Shown here: positions 8,077-15,573 of the stretch, one piece after another
Position numbering within the stretch: position 1 is the first letter of the stretch
Layout of the letters: each line of letters opens with the position of its first letter
From: Rubrobacter_D sp963840835
GTDB lineage: Bacteria; Actinomycetota; Rubrobacteria; Rubrobacterales; Rubrobacteraceae
Assembly (NCBI GenBank): GCA_963840835.1
Contig: CAWJAM010000007.1
Location: forward strand, 124,001 to 188,000
DNA length: 64,000 nucleotides
Direction: 5' to 3'
The notes under the pieces: model-generated
Told to the model about the DNA's origin: nothing
Databases searched by the model: none
What the model saw: the letters and a program-made list of their open reading frames with translations, nothing else
Program-made: the position numbers and the translations under genes

Positions 8077-8967
8077 TTACCTCCTCAGCAGATGGCGTAA
8101 GGCTCCCTCTAGCTCTGGATAACGATATTCGTATCCGGTCTCTTCGAGCTTGGCGGGCTCGACGCGGGCGCTGGCCAGGAGCAACTCGTCTGCCATACCG
8201 CCGAGCGCGACGCGGGCCGCTGGGGCAGGCACGGCGAAGAACGTCGGACGACCCAGGACGCGACCTAATACCCTGGTGTACTCAGCGTTGGTCGGCGGGT
8301 CCGGCCCTACCACGTTTACGGGGCCACTCAGAGCAGCGTTCTCTATGGCATGGACGATGGCGCCGACTACGTCGTCGAGCGAGACCCACGACCAGTACTG
8401 CCTGCCTGACCCGATCTTGCCTCCCCCGCCAAGCTTGAAGATCGGCAACGTCGTCCCGAGCGCCCCACCCTCCGTACTGAGCACGATGCCAAACCGCGGG
8501 TGCACGACCCGCACCCCAACCTCACGCGCAGGTTCGGCCGCAGCCTCCCACTCCCGGCAGACCCGCGAGAGGAAGAGGCCGCCGGGTCCGCTCTCCTCTG
8601 TGAGCAACTCGTTGCCCCTGTCCCCGTAGTACCCGATCGCCGAGGCCGAGACCATAACGGATGGCGGCTCCGGTAACCCCGCGACCTTCTCGGCCAGCAG
8701 ACGCGTACCCTCCCGCCGGCTCTCCAGGATGCGACGCTTTTTCTCCTGCGTCCAACGGCCCTCGGCGATGCTCTCCCCAGCGAGATGGACCACTGCGCCG
8801 GTCCCCGCCAGGTCCCCCGCTATCGTGCCGGCATCAGGGTCCCAGCCAATGTCTCCCTCTGAACGCGGCGTGCGCGTCAGACGCCTGACCGTGTGTCCCC
8901 CCGCCTCCAGCTCAGAGGTAAGGGCCGACCCGATAAGCCCCGTCGCCCCACTCATGAGAACGTCCAT
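8077..8967 (-). CDS. TIGR01777-family SDR epimerase/NAD(P)-binding protein (YfcH/SulA-like)
   Basis: Atypical short-chain dehydrogenase of about 296 residues. The Rossmann motif SGATGLIGSAL is at the N-terminus, VVHLAGESIAEGRWT and SASAIGYYGDRG (the family Ser and Tyr) in the middle, and the C-terminal DUF1731-like segment ends in PELEGALRHLL. Members are annotated as sugar-nucleotide epimerase-like, but their substrate is generally unknown. The start is ambiguous: the ATG used has GGAGG three to four bases upstream, and a TTG four codons earlier is also possible. It converges with tyrA across a 32-base gap. Confidence 0.85.
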   Translation of the reverse strand: MDVLMSGATGLIGSALTSELEAGGHTVRRLTRTPRSEGDIGWDPDAGTIAGDLAGTGAVVHLAGESIAEGRWTQEKKRRILESRREGTRLLAEKVAGLPEPPSVMVSASAIGYYGDRGNELLTEESGPGGLFLSRVCREWEAAAEPAREVGVRVVHPRFGIVLSTEGGALGTTLPIFKLGGGGKIGSGRQYWSWVSLDDVVGAIVHAIENAALSGPVNVVGPDPPTNAEYTRVLGRVLGRPTFFAVPAPAARVALGGMADELLLASARVEPAKLEETGYEYRYPELEGALRHLLRR

Positions 8968-9060
8968 GCTCCTCCTCAAACGCCGACCGTCTCTGCCTCA
9001 TGGTAACGGCCACAGTCCTTCAGAACCGTATGATCTCTCCCACACCTCCACCCAGCCAAC

Positions 9061-9105
9061 TTGACAAACACCCGACCTACTGTGGTACCATCCACACGGA
9101 TGGTA
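9061..9105 (+). promoter_or_regulatory. Promoter with palindromic operator of the CopG-esterase operon
   Basis: A perfect TTGACA -35 (9061-9066) is followed by an exact inverted repeat, TACCATCC-ACAC-GGATGGTA (9086-9105). The left half-site overlaps the expected -10 position (TACCAT, 19-base spacing). Ribbon-helix-helix regulators bind short palindromes of this kind, so autorepression by the next gene is a direct prediction. Confidence 0.6.
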
Positions 9106-9145
9106 TATGGATGTCATGTAGAAGTACGAGTAATGAGGCGCTGTC

Positions 9146-9538
9146 ATGAGTGAGACGGAGAAGATCACGATCAACTTAGGGCTTGTGGATCTTGGGCAGG
9201 TAGATCTACTAGTACAGGAGGGCTTCTACTCCAACCGCACGGACTTCATCCGGACGGCCATCCGCAACCAGCTGACGACGCACGCCGATGAGGTCAGGCA
9301 GACGGTGGCCCGCAAGACGCTGGTGCTCGGGCTGCAGCATTACACCCGCCGAGATCTGGAGGCCGTACGCGAGACCGGGGAGACGCTGGAGATCAAAGTT
9401 CTGGGTCTGGCGAGTATCGATGATGACGTAGATCCCGAGCTGGCCCGCGAGACCATCGACAGCATCGAAGTGCTTGGTGCGTTGCGGGCGAACCCGGCTG
9501 TCAAGGCAGCGTTGAAGGATCGCATTCAATCACCATAA
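9146..9538 (+). CDS. CopG/ribbon-helix-helix family transcriptional regulator
   Basis: A 130-residue protein whose N-terminal 45 residues fit a ribbon-helix-helix DNA-binding domain: a short beta strand (EKITINLGLVDL), helix A (LGQVDLLVQEG) and the turn/helix B FYSNRTDFIRTAIRNQL. The C-terminal half is a helical extension with no recognised ligand motif. It is the first gene of a two-gene unit with the PHB-depolymerase-like esterase (18-base gap), and a palindrome overlaps its promoter, so it is probably an autorepressor that also controls the esterase. The regulator-esterase pair is inferred from context. Confidence 0.8.
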   Translation: MSETEKITINLGLVDLGQVDLLVQEGFYSNRTDFIRTAIRNQLTTHADEVRQTVARKTLVLGLQHYTRRDLEAVRETGETLEIKVLGLASIDDDVDPELARETIDSIEVLGALRANPAVKAALKDRIQSP

Positions 9539-9556
9539 AGAAAGGAACCAACTAAC

Positions 9557-10756
9557 ATGAACGACCAGATGCAGAACGGCATGGAGGAGGCCACGCGCCT
9601 CACGCAGCAGGGCAGACTACAGGATGCGACCGCCGCCATCCAGCGCGCCCTCGGCGGCACTTTCGTCCCAACGACGAAGCCGGGAGGTTCGGGCAACGTG
9701 GACCGACCGATAGACGTTACCTCCCGGATAGTGAAGGAAGCCCGTCAGGGTGAGGCGCCCGGCGGTCGTAAGGCCGGTCACGGGCCAGGCGCGGCCACGT
9801 GGACTACCCCGTCACCGAACCTGCTCAACAACGGCGTGGCGGGAATGAACTTGGGAAGAGCATCGTCCCCGAGCGTGCCAGATGGAGCGCGTTTCGTCGA
9901 AGGGTCCTACACCAACGGCGCGGGGACACGTTCGTACAAGCTCTACGTTCCCAGTGGCTACACCGGGCAGGCTGTGCCCCTGATCCTCATGCTCCACGGC
10001 TGCACCCAGAACCCTGACGATTTCGCGACGGGCACCCGCATGAACCAGCTCGCCGAGGAGCACGATTTACTCGTTGCGTATCCTGCGCAAGCGAAGAACG
10101 CCAACATGCAAGGATGTTGGAACTGGTTCCAGGCCTCGGACCAGCAGCGCGGGCAGGGCGAGCCGTCCATCATCGCGGGGATCACGAAACAGGTAATGGA
10201 AGAGTACGAGGTCGCCGAAGGCCGGGTGTACGTGGCCGGGATGTCGGCGGGGGGAGCGATGGCCGCGATCCTCGGCGCGACCTACCCCGATCTATACGCG
10301 GCGGTCGGCGTCCACTCCGGCCTCGCCCCAGGCTCCGCCCACGACATGCCTTCGGCGTTCACCGCGATGCGCCAGGGCGGACCCGTCGTCGCAAGCCAGA
10401 ACGGTACCGGCGGGGGAAGCCGGGAGATCGTACCCACGATAATCTTCCACGGCGATGGCGACACGACCGTCCATCCGCGCAACGGTGAGCGGCTTCTGGC
10501 CCATCTAGACGCTGAGGGCCGGAATGGCTCGTCACCGCGGGTGAGCGCCCGCCGGGGAGGCGTACCCGGCGGTTACGAGTACACCAGGTTCACCTACAGG
10601 GGTGCGGATGGCCGGGATCTCGTAGAGCGCTGGAGCATATACGGGCTCGGTCACGCGTGGTCCGGCGGAAGTTATCCAGGCTCGTACACGGACCCCAAGG
10701 GCCCCGACGCCTCAGCAGAGATGGTGCGTTTCTTCCTGCAAAACCAGAAGCCGTAG
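9557..10756 (+). CDS. PHB depolymerase-like esterase (CE1/LpqC type)
   Basis: Alpha/beta hydrolase of 399 residues in the short-chain polyhydroxyalkanoate depolymerase/feruloyl-esterase-like group. It has the oxyanion segment LMLHGCTQNPDDFA, nucleophile elbow GMSAGG, acid Asp in FHGDGDTTV and His in GLGHAWSGG. The first 40 residues (EEATRLTQQGRLQDATAAIQ) form the helical leader typical of depolymerases that act inside the cell or on granules, and no signal peptide is visible. A GAAAGGAA ribosome binding site precedes the ATG. Whether it degrades PHA in this organism is not shown here; the coiled-coil protein at 18415 may be a phasin-like partner. Confidence 0.85.
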   Translation: MNDQMQNGMEEATRLTQQGRLQDATAAIQRALGGTFVPTTKPGGSGNVDRPIDVTSRIVKEARQGEAPGGRKAGHGPGAATWTTPSPNLLNNGVAGMNLGRASSPSVPDGARFVEGSYTNGAGTRSYKLYVPSGYTGQAVPLILMLHGCTQNPDDFATGTRMNQLAEEHDLLVAYPAQAKNANMQGCWNWFQASDQQRGQGEPSIIAGITKQVMEEYEVAEGRVYVAGMSAGGAMAAILGATYPDLYAAVGVHSGLAPGSAHDMPSAFTAMRQGGPVVASQNGTGGGSREIVPTIIFHGDGDTTVHPRNGERLLAHLDAEGRNGSSPRVSARRGGVPGGYEYTRFTYRGADGRDLVERWSIYGLGHAWSGGSYPGSYTDPKGPDASAEMVRFFLQNQKP

Positions 10757-10786
10757 TCGGGACGGCTTTACCCGCGAGAACCTTTG

Positions 10787-11794
10787 CTATCGAGGGTCCT
10801 CACGGCGGGCCGGAAGCTCTCCGTTGGGCCTCGCGGTCGGGGCCTTCAGGCTACGTTGCTTGTTCTCGTCTTTCGAGCCGTCCTCGCTGGCGAGGGAGGC
10901 GCCGCCGGCCAGGGCCCCGAGCGTGCCTGCGAGGTCCTGTATCTCCGAAGGGACGACGAAGAGCTTGCTCGCCGGACCTTGTGCCATCTCGGGGAGGGCC
11001 TTCAGGTAGAGGTAGCGGAGGGACTCAGGCGAAAGGTCCGAGCCTTCGAGGCGCTCGAAGAGCTTGCCGGTCATCTCGATCTGGGCGGCCTGGACGTTGC
11101 GGTAGGCTTCGGCCTCGCCCTCGGCGCGGAGGACCGCGGAGCGCTGCTCGCCCTCGGCGCGGAGGATGGAGGACTCCTTCTCGCCCTCGGCCTTCAGGAT
11201 CGCCGAGCGCTTGTCGCCTTCCGCGGTCAGGATCGAGGCACGGCGCGTGCGCTCGGCCTGCATCTGCTTCTCCATCGCCTGCTGGATGTCTCTCGGGGGT
11301 ATGATCTCTTTGAGCTCCACCCTCGTCACCCTGATGCCCCACTTCTCCGTCACCTCGTCGAGGACCGTGCGGAGCTTCGCGTTGATCTCGTCGCGGGAGG
11401 TCAGGGTCTTGTCCAGGATCAGGTTGCCTATAACGTTCCTCAAAGTGGTCTGGGTGATCTGCTCCAGCGCCAGGCCGAAGTTGGCAACCTCATACTCGGA
11501 GGCCCTGGCGTCGACGACCTGGTAGTAGACGACGGTCGAGATCTGCATCCCGACGTTGTCGCTGGTGATGACGGCCTGGGGCTGGAAGGCGATGACCTGC
11601 TCCCTGAGGTCGGTCTTCGGCAACATCTTGTCTACCACCGGCACGACCAGGGTCAACCCGCTCTCTGCGGTGCGGTGGTAGCGTCCAAGACGCTGTATGA
11701 TCGCCACGCGGCTCTGGGGGATGATCCTGACGCTCCGCGCCGCCACTATAAAGACCAATAACGCAAGTACTGCCAACACGATTAGGCCGCTCAC
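10787..11794 (-). CDS. Slipin/stomatin-like SPFH (band 7) membrane protein
   Basis: A 335-residue SPFH protein. One N-terminal membrane helix (LIVLAVLALLVFIVAA) is followed by the band 7 domain (RIIPQSRVAIIQRLGRYHRT through RVELKEIIPPRDIQQAME). The long coiled-coil stretch is rich in Ala/Glu repeats (ILKAEGEKESSILRAEGE), and a charged tail ends the protein. Such proteins oligomerise into membrane microdomain scaffolds. The start overlaps the stop of the NfeD gene by four bases. SPFH-NfeD pairs are a conserved operon in which NfeD binds or stabilises the scaffold. Confidence 0.92.
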   Translation of the reverse strand: MSGLIVLAVLALLVFIVAARSVRIIPQSRVAIIQRLGRYHRTAESGLTLVVPVVDKMLPKTDLREQVIAFQPQAVITSDNVGMQISTVVYYQVVDARASEYEVANFGLALEQITQTTLRNVIGNLILDKTLTSRDEINAKLRTVLDEVTEKWGIRVTRVELKEIIPPRDIQQAMEKQMQAERTRRASILTAEGDKRSAILKAEGEKESSILRAEGEQRSAVLRAEGEAEAYRNVQAAQIEMTGKLFERLEGSDLSPESLRYLYLKALPEMAQGPASKLFVVPSEIQDLAGTLGALAGGASLASEDGSKDENKQRSLKAPTARPNGELPARREDPR

Positions 11795-12255
11795 GATTTT
11801 TCCTCCTTTGGATGAACGGTGTCCACGAGGGCCGTAAGCCCGTCCGTGTCTAGCACCCTCACCCGGGTGCCCCGCTCTATCTTCTCGCCGGGATGGAGGG
11901 AGCGGGCGGTCCAGAACTCTCCGGTTCCCACGCGGACCATCCCCTTCCCACCGGCTTCTATCTCCTCCGTCACTATCGCGCTCTCGCCCGTGATTCCACG
12001 GTGCCCGGTGTACCCTTCCCCAGCCCGCAAGGCGAGCCGGTTCAAGAAGGCGGGACGCAGGATCACCATGCTGAGCCCGGAGGCCGCAACGAACCCTACG
12101 GCCTGGACGGTGATCCCGAAACCTAACACCGCCGCAATGAGCCCGACGACGGCGCCCAGCGAGAAGAAGAGTAGGAAAAAAGAGACGGTAAGCAACTCAC
12201 CGACGAAGGCAAGAGCCGCTAGAACAGCCCAGAAAACGATCTCCCAATTATCCAA
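11791..12255 (-). CDS. NfeD family membrane protein, TTG start
   Basis: A protein of about 154 residues with three or four N-terminal membrane helices (VFWAVLAALAFVGELLTV; FFLLFFSLGAVVGLIAAVLG; VGFVAASGLSMVIL). A C-terminal OB-fold follows (GITGESAIVTEEIEAGG ... RVRVLDTDGLTALVD). This is the short NfeD form without the ClpP-like protease domain. I choose the TTG at 12255 because GGAGG lies eight bases before it and the protein then begins LDNWEIVFW, directly at the first helix. The gene is upstream of and overlaps the slipin gene, its usual partner. Confidence 0.88.
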   Translation of the reverse strand: MDNWEIVFWAVLAALAFVGELLTVSFFLLFFSLGAVVGLIAAVLGFGITVQAVGFVAASGLSMVILRPAFLNRLALRAGEGYTGHRGITGESAIVTEEIEAGGKGMVRVGTGEFWTARSLHPGEKIERGTRVRVLDTDGLTALVDTVHPKEEKS

Positions 12256-12304
12256 GTCTCGTGCCTCCTGACACAAGTTTACACCACCATCGCAGGGCAG
12301 CCGG

Positions 12305-12418
12305 TTCTGCCCTCATCCCACAGGCCTACAATACGAGCGTGCCCAATTCATTCGGAAGAGAGGAGTCACGATGGCCATGAAATCGGACGGGGCCGCCAGG
12401 CGTGCCCACAAGACCTGA
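12305..12418 (+). other. Promoter plus 15-codon ORF truncated by a repeat
   Basis: TTCTGC, 16 bases, TACAAT (12327-12332) and a strong GAGAGGAG site precede ATG at 12371. The open frame, MAMKSDGAARRAHKT, stops at a TGA that lies inside the CCTGAA-type repeat. It looks like the 5' end of a gene that lost its body when the repeat arrived, or a short leader ORF. Neither reading can be proved from sequence. Confidence 0.35.
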
Positions 12419-12446
12419 AGCCTGATGCCTGAAACCTGAAGCCTAT
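12412..12446 (+). repeat. CCTGAA-type intergenic repeat
   Basis: Units CCTGAAGCCTGATGCCTGAAACCTGAAGCCT, the same family as the copies at 5901, 15541 and 44646. Confidence 0.75.
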
Positions 12447-12547
12447 GACAGCGCGTCGACGATGATTCGGCTATGGTCGAAGGCCAGTTCGACATCGGCG
12501 GGGTCGAGAACATCGGGTATGCTCTGCGGGGTGATAGGAACGTACGC

Positions 12548-13156
12548 ATGAAGGTACTCTGCATCAGCGACCGGGTGGAGTCGATGTTGTACGGACCGAA
12601 CCTGACCTCGTATGCCGGTGGCGTGGAGGCGGTGATCTCCTGCGGGGACTTGCCCTTCGACTACCTCGAGTACATCGTTACCTTTCTTGGCGTCCCCGTC
12701 TACTACGTGCTCGGAAACCACGACCCCGGCCCAGATGGGCCCGAGTACCCTGGCGGCTGCACGCCGCTTGACGGAAGGGCAGTGGAGACGGAGGGCGGGG
12801 TCACCCTCGCCGGGCTTTCGGGTTCGCCGTTGTACTCCGGCGGTCCCAACCAGTACACCGAGCGCCAGATGCGCCGCCGGGCGCGGGCGCTCTCGGTCAG
12901 GGTCCGTTGCCGAAGCCTCGCCGGCCGCCCCAAACCTCGAATCATCGTGACCCACTCCCCGCCCTTCGGCCTCGGGGACAGGGAGGACGTGGCCCACGTC
13001 GGCTTCGAGTCGTTTGTGGACCTCATCGACAGGCACCAGCCCCTCCTCTGGCTGCACGGGCACATACACCTTTACGGGCCAAACGACGAGCGGGTCACCC
13101 AGAGGGGAGCAACAAAGATCATAAACGTCTACGGCCACCGCATCCTCGACGTGTAG
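12548..13156 (+). CDS. Calcineurin-like metallophosphoesterase
   Basis: A small (about 202-residue) metallophosphoesterase. It opens with MKVLCISDRVES, a variant of the usual DxH block, then SCGDLPFDYLEY (GD motif), VLGNHDPG (GNHD), VTHSPP and LHGHIH near the C-terminus. These supply most of the dinuclear metal ligands. The open frame begins 25 codons upstream, but this ATG starts at the first beta strand and has TAGGA upstream. The substrate is unknown; cyclic nucleotides, nucleotides or phospholipids are all possible in the family. Confidence 0.85.
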   Translation: MKVLCISDRVESMLYGPNLTSYAGGVEAVISCGDLPFDYLEYIVTFLGVPVYYVLGNHDPGPDGPEYPGGCTPLDGRAVETEGGVTLAGLSGSPLYSGGPNQYTERQMRRRARALSVRVRCRSLAGRPKPRIIVTHSPPFGLGDREDVAHVGFESFVDLIDRHQPLLWLHGHIHLYGPNDERVTQRGATKIINVYGHRILDV

Positions 13157-13221
13157 ATTTTCCGCATCCCGCCCTTGTTGGCGGGGGCGGGGGGCTGTAG
13201 ATTGGTCGATTAGAGAGCTTT

Positions 13222-14085
13222 ATGGATTCCCACGAACAGTCCGACAGAGATTTTTCGCGCGCCCGCAGAAGAGCCTTTTTGCGGAGGATCGGCGCGTACC
13301 TGCGCAGGGACCCAGGCTCCAACCATTTGCTCTCCTTCGACGAAGTCAAAGGGGCTCTCGGGACCGTATCGCAGGTCTACGCCGGGATGCGCGAGGTGCC
13401 CGTCTCGAAGATAGTCGGTAGCGTCGGACGCCACAGGGATTTCGACAGGGCCTTCCTGCCCTCCAAGCCCGACCTCAGCGTCCGCTGGAGGCGGATAGAC
13501 GAGATCATGGACAAGGGCGAAGAACTGCCCCCCGTCAGCCTGTACAAGATCGGCGACGCCTACTTCGTCCAGGATGGCAACCACCGCGTCTCCGTGGCCC
13601 GCCAGAGGGGCGTCGAGATGATCGACGCCGAGGTCATAGAACTGCGCAGCAGGGTGCCCGTGGACTCTGCGATGACGGCCCGCGACCTGCTTCACAAGCT
13701 GGAGCACCGCCGCCTTCTGGAGCGGCTGCCCATCGACCGGGTGCTGCCCGAGATAAAGATCACGTTCTCCGACGTCTCGGACTACAGGAAGTTCGCGACC
13801 TACGTCGAGGCGCACGGCTTCAGGCTCTCCCAGCTCTGGCGGCGCTACGTCTCGCCGGAGGAGGTCCTGGGGGACTGGTACGAGTACGGCTACCGCCCGA
13901 TAGCGGAGATGATTCGGGAGGAGCGCATCCTCGACGCCTTCCCCGGCCGCACAGAGCTCGACCTGTACCTCTGGATCGTGTACCACCGCGAGCACCTGGC
14001 GCTGGAGGCCCGCGACGAGAGGATCTCTCCCCAGGCCGCCAAGGATGACATCCTGAAGAGCGCCCCCCGCCGCCGGCGACCCTGA
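13222..14085 (+). CDS. ParB/Srx-like domain protein of unknown function
   Basis: A 287-residue soluble protein. Residues about 50-140 resemble the ParB N-terminal/sulfiredoxin-like fold, with VPVSKIVGSVGR, the switch LPPVSLYKIGDAYFV and the signature DGNHRVSVARQRG, close to the ParB DGNHR phosphate-binding motif. The C-terminal half (ITFSDVSDYRKFATYVEAHG ... LYLWIVYHREHLALE) is not recognised. There is no helix-turn-helix, so a chromosome-partitioning role is unlikely; related actinobacterial proteins are uncharacterised. It lies 65 bases after the metallophosphoesterase. Confidence 0.7.
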   Translation: MDSHEQSDRDFSRARRRAFLRRIGAYLRRDPGSNHLLSFDEVKGALGTVSQVYAGMREVPVSKIVGSVGRHRDFDRAFLPSKPDLSVRWRRIDEIMDKGEELPPVSLYKIGDAYFVQDGNHRVSVARQRGVEMIDAEVIELRSRVPVDSAMTARDLLHKLEHRRLLERLPIDRVLPEIKITFSDVSDYRKFATYVEAHGFRLSQLWRRYVSPEEVLGDWYEYGYRPIAEMIREERILDAFPGRTELDLYLWIVYHREHLALEARDERISPQAAKDDILKSAPRRRRP

Positions 14086-14087
14086 AC

Positions 14088-14118
14088 CGGTTTTCAGGAA
14101 CGGACTTCCTGAAAACCG
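14088..14118 (+). terminator. 13-bp perfect hairpin after the ParB-like gene
   Basis: CGGTTTTCAGGAA, loop CGGAC, TTCCTGAAAACCG: a perfect 13-bp stem that overlaps the last bases of the gene's stop region. There is no T-tract, so intrinsic termination is uncertain; it could be an mRNA 3'-end stabiliser. Confidence 0.5.
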
Positions 14119-14133
14119 CGCCTTCAGCGGTTA

Positions 14134-14170
14134 GCATTCAGCCCTCAGCCAAAGAATAAGAGCTGAATGC
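14134..14170 (+). repeat. TCAGC-type repeat hairpin
   Basis: GCATTCAGC and GCTGAATGC form a 9-bp stem around CCTCAGCCAAAGAATAAGA. It belongs to the TCAGC family also seen near 15378, 16822 and 23647. Confidence 0.6.
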
Positions 14171-14205
14171 GCGGATCACGAAAGGTCTATCCTTTCGCGA
14201 TCCGC
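14171..14205 (+). repeat. 15-bp inverted repeat upstream of sppA
   Basis: GCGGATCACGAAAGG, loop TCTAT, CCTTTCGCGATCCGC: a 15-bp stem with one mismatch. It directly follows a TCAGC-type repeat, as the GCGAATAGCAGAGGTC hairpins do at the other composite copies. Confidence 0.6.
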
Positions 14206-14301
14206 TCTATAATCCTCGTGGTGGCCAGTGCGGGAGCCGCCTCGCTGATATAGGTCCCGCGACCCCACCGCGAGCACACAGAGCGCGACGAAGGGAGCAG
14301 T

Positions 14302-15342
14302 GTGGATACTTCTTCTAACGGGCCGTCCCCCCAGCCCGAGAGGCATGCGTCGGAGCCAGGGAGACGGCGGAGATGGCCGTTTGTGGTCGGGGGTCTCGTG
14401 GCACTTGGCCTGATCGGGCTCGCAGTTTTTGCGGTGGTCCTGATCCTGGCTTCGGGGCTCATGGGCGGCCCGACGGCGCCGACCGTCTACGTCGAGGAGT
14501 ACGTCTCGGGCGACGGGGCGAACAAGATAGCCGTCGTGCCCGTCGAGGGTACGATCGCCTCGGCCGACGACTCTCTTGGCGGGACGCAGCCGACGGTAAC
14601 ACCCGAAGGGCTCGCAGACGCCCTGCGCCAGGCCGGCGGAGACCCGACCGTCGCCGCGGTGGTGCTCGAGGTCAACTCCCCCGGAGGCGGGGTGACGGCG
14701 AGCGACGAGATGCACCAGAGCATCCTGGACTTCAAGGAGAATACGGGTAAGCACGTCGTCGTCTCCATGGGAGACACGGCGGCCTCTGGTGGCTACTACA
14801 TCTCGACCGCGGCGGACCGCATCGTCGCCAACGAGACGACCCTCACGGGCTCTTTGGGTGTCATCTTCCAGCTCACCAACTTCGCCGAAGCCGCGGACAA
14901 GTACGGCATAAAGCAGGAGGTCATAAAGAGCGGCAAGTACAAAGACATAGGAAACTCCTTTCGGGAGCTGAAGCCGGAGGAGCGTGAGATCTTCCAGTCG
15001 ATCGTGGACGAGTCCTACGCGCAGTTCGTCGACGTGATCTCCGCGGGCCGCAACATCCCGGAGGAGAGGGTGCGTGAGATCGCCGACGGCCGCGTGTACT
15101 CGGGCCTCCAGGCCGAAGAATTGGGACTGGTGGACTCCTTCGGTGGTCTCGACGAGGCTTCCGCCGCCGCCGGCAGGCTCGCAGGCACGAGCGACACGAC
15201 CGTGGTCCGCTACGTGCAGGAGCCGACCCTGAGGGACACCCTGCTCGCACGCCTCGCCCCTCAGGAGCCCCAGGCCGAGCAGGTCATGGAGGCGGCAGGC
15301 CTTGACCTGGAACCGAAACCCTACTACCTCTACCGTCCCTAA
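14302..15342 (+). CDS. sppA: Signal peptide peptidase SppA, short (single-domain) form
   Basis: Membrane-anchored S49 serine protease of 346 residues that degrades cleaved signal peptides. After a basic N-terminus there is a membrane helix (VVGGLVALGLIGLAVFAVVL). The ClpP-like domain follows with VVLEVNSPGGGVTASDEM, the catalytic Ser in GDTAASGGYYIS, TGSLGVIFQ and the general-base Lys in KSGKYKDIGNSF. It is half the size of E. coli SppA, as in most Gram-positives, where it works as an oligomer. The GTG start has GGGAG four to five bases upstream. Confidence 0.93.
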   Translation: MDTSSNGPSPQPERHASEPGRRRRWPFVVGGLVALGLIGLAVFAVVLILASGLMGGPTAPTVYVEEYVSGDGANKIAVVPVEGTIASADDSLGGTQPTVTPEGLADALRQAGGDPTVAAVVLEVNSPGGGVTASDEMHQSILDFKENTGKHVVVSMGDTAASGGYYISTAADRIVANETTLTGSLGVIFQLTNFAEAADKYGIKQEVIKSGKYKDIGNSFRELKPEEREIFQSIVDESYAQFVDVISAGRNIPEERVREIADGRVYSGLQAEELGLVDSFGGLDEASAAAGRLAGTSDTTVVRYVQEPTLRDTLLARLAPQEPQAEQVMEAAGLDLEPKPYYLYRP

Positions 15343-15343
15343 A

Positions 15344-15413
15344 GCGAATAGCAGAGGTCTTGACCTCTGCTATTCGCGCATTTCAGCCGGTCAGCTAGTC
15401 AGCACTTCAGCAA
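15344..15413 (+). repeat. Left arm of a 70-bp inverted repeat pair (hairpin plus TCAGC element)
   Basis: Begins with GCGAATAGCAGAGGTC-TT-GACCTCTGCTATTCGC, a perfect 16-bp stem two bases after the sppA stop. It continues with GCATTTCAGCCGGTCAGC and TAGTCAGCACTTCAGCAA. By eye it matches the inverse of 16822-16891 at 65 of 70 positions. The first hairpin may also terminate sppA. Confidence 0.8.
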
Positions 15414-15446
15414 GAACAAGGGCTGAAATGCTGACGTACTGAAATG
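15414..15446 (+). repeat. Right portion of the TCAGC-type element
   Basis: GGGCTGAAATGCTGACGTACTGAAATG closes the element by pairing with the GCATTTCAGCC segment in the left arm. Confidence 0.55.
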
Positions 15447-15479
15447 GGGTTCACCTCTATTTCCGTGACGACACGACGA

Positions 15480-15510
15480 GAGGGAGGCTCCCGTCCTGGG
15501 AACCTCCCTC
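15480..15510 (+). terminator. GC-rich hairpin between sppA and the NlpC/P60 gene
   Basis: GAGGGAGG-C-TCCC, loop GTCCT, GGGA-A-CCTCCCTC: 12 bp with one mismatch. It lies between convergent genes and could act in either direction. No clear T-tract. Confidence 0.45.
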
Positions 15511-15540
15511 AATACCTTGACCACACGCCTCGGACCCTGC

Positions 15541-15572
15541 TGATGCCTGAAACCTGTAGCCTGAAGCCTCCT
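15541..15572 (+). repeat. CCTGAA-type repeat at the 3' end of the NlpC/P60 gene
   Basis: TGATGCCTGAAACCTGTAGCCTGAAGCCTCC ends one or two bases from the stop codon of the minus-strand NlpC/P60 gene. Same family as the copies at 5901, 12412 and 44646. Confidence 0.75.
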
Positions 15573-15573
15573 G

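Noticed and set aside
12443..13138. Long minus-strand frame opposite the metallophosphoesterase, ending PDVLDPADVELAFDHSRI
   Set aside because: Protein-like at its end but antisense to a gene with all phosphoesterase motifs; treated as a GC-driven shadow.
14088..14118. Certain intrinsic terminator
   Set aside because: The stem is strong but no T-tract follows on either strand, so it is listed with moderate confidence only.
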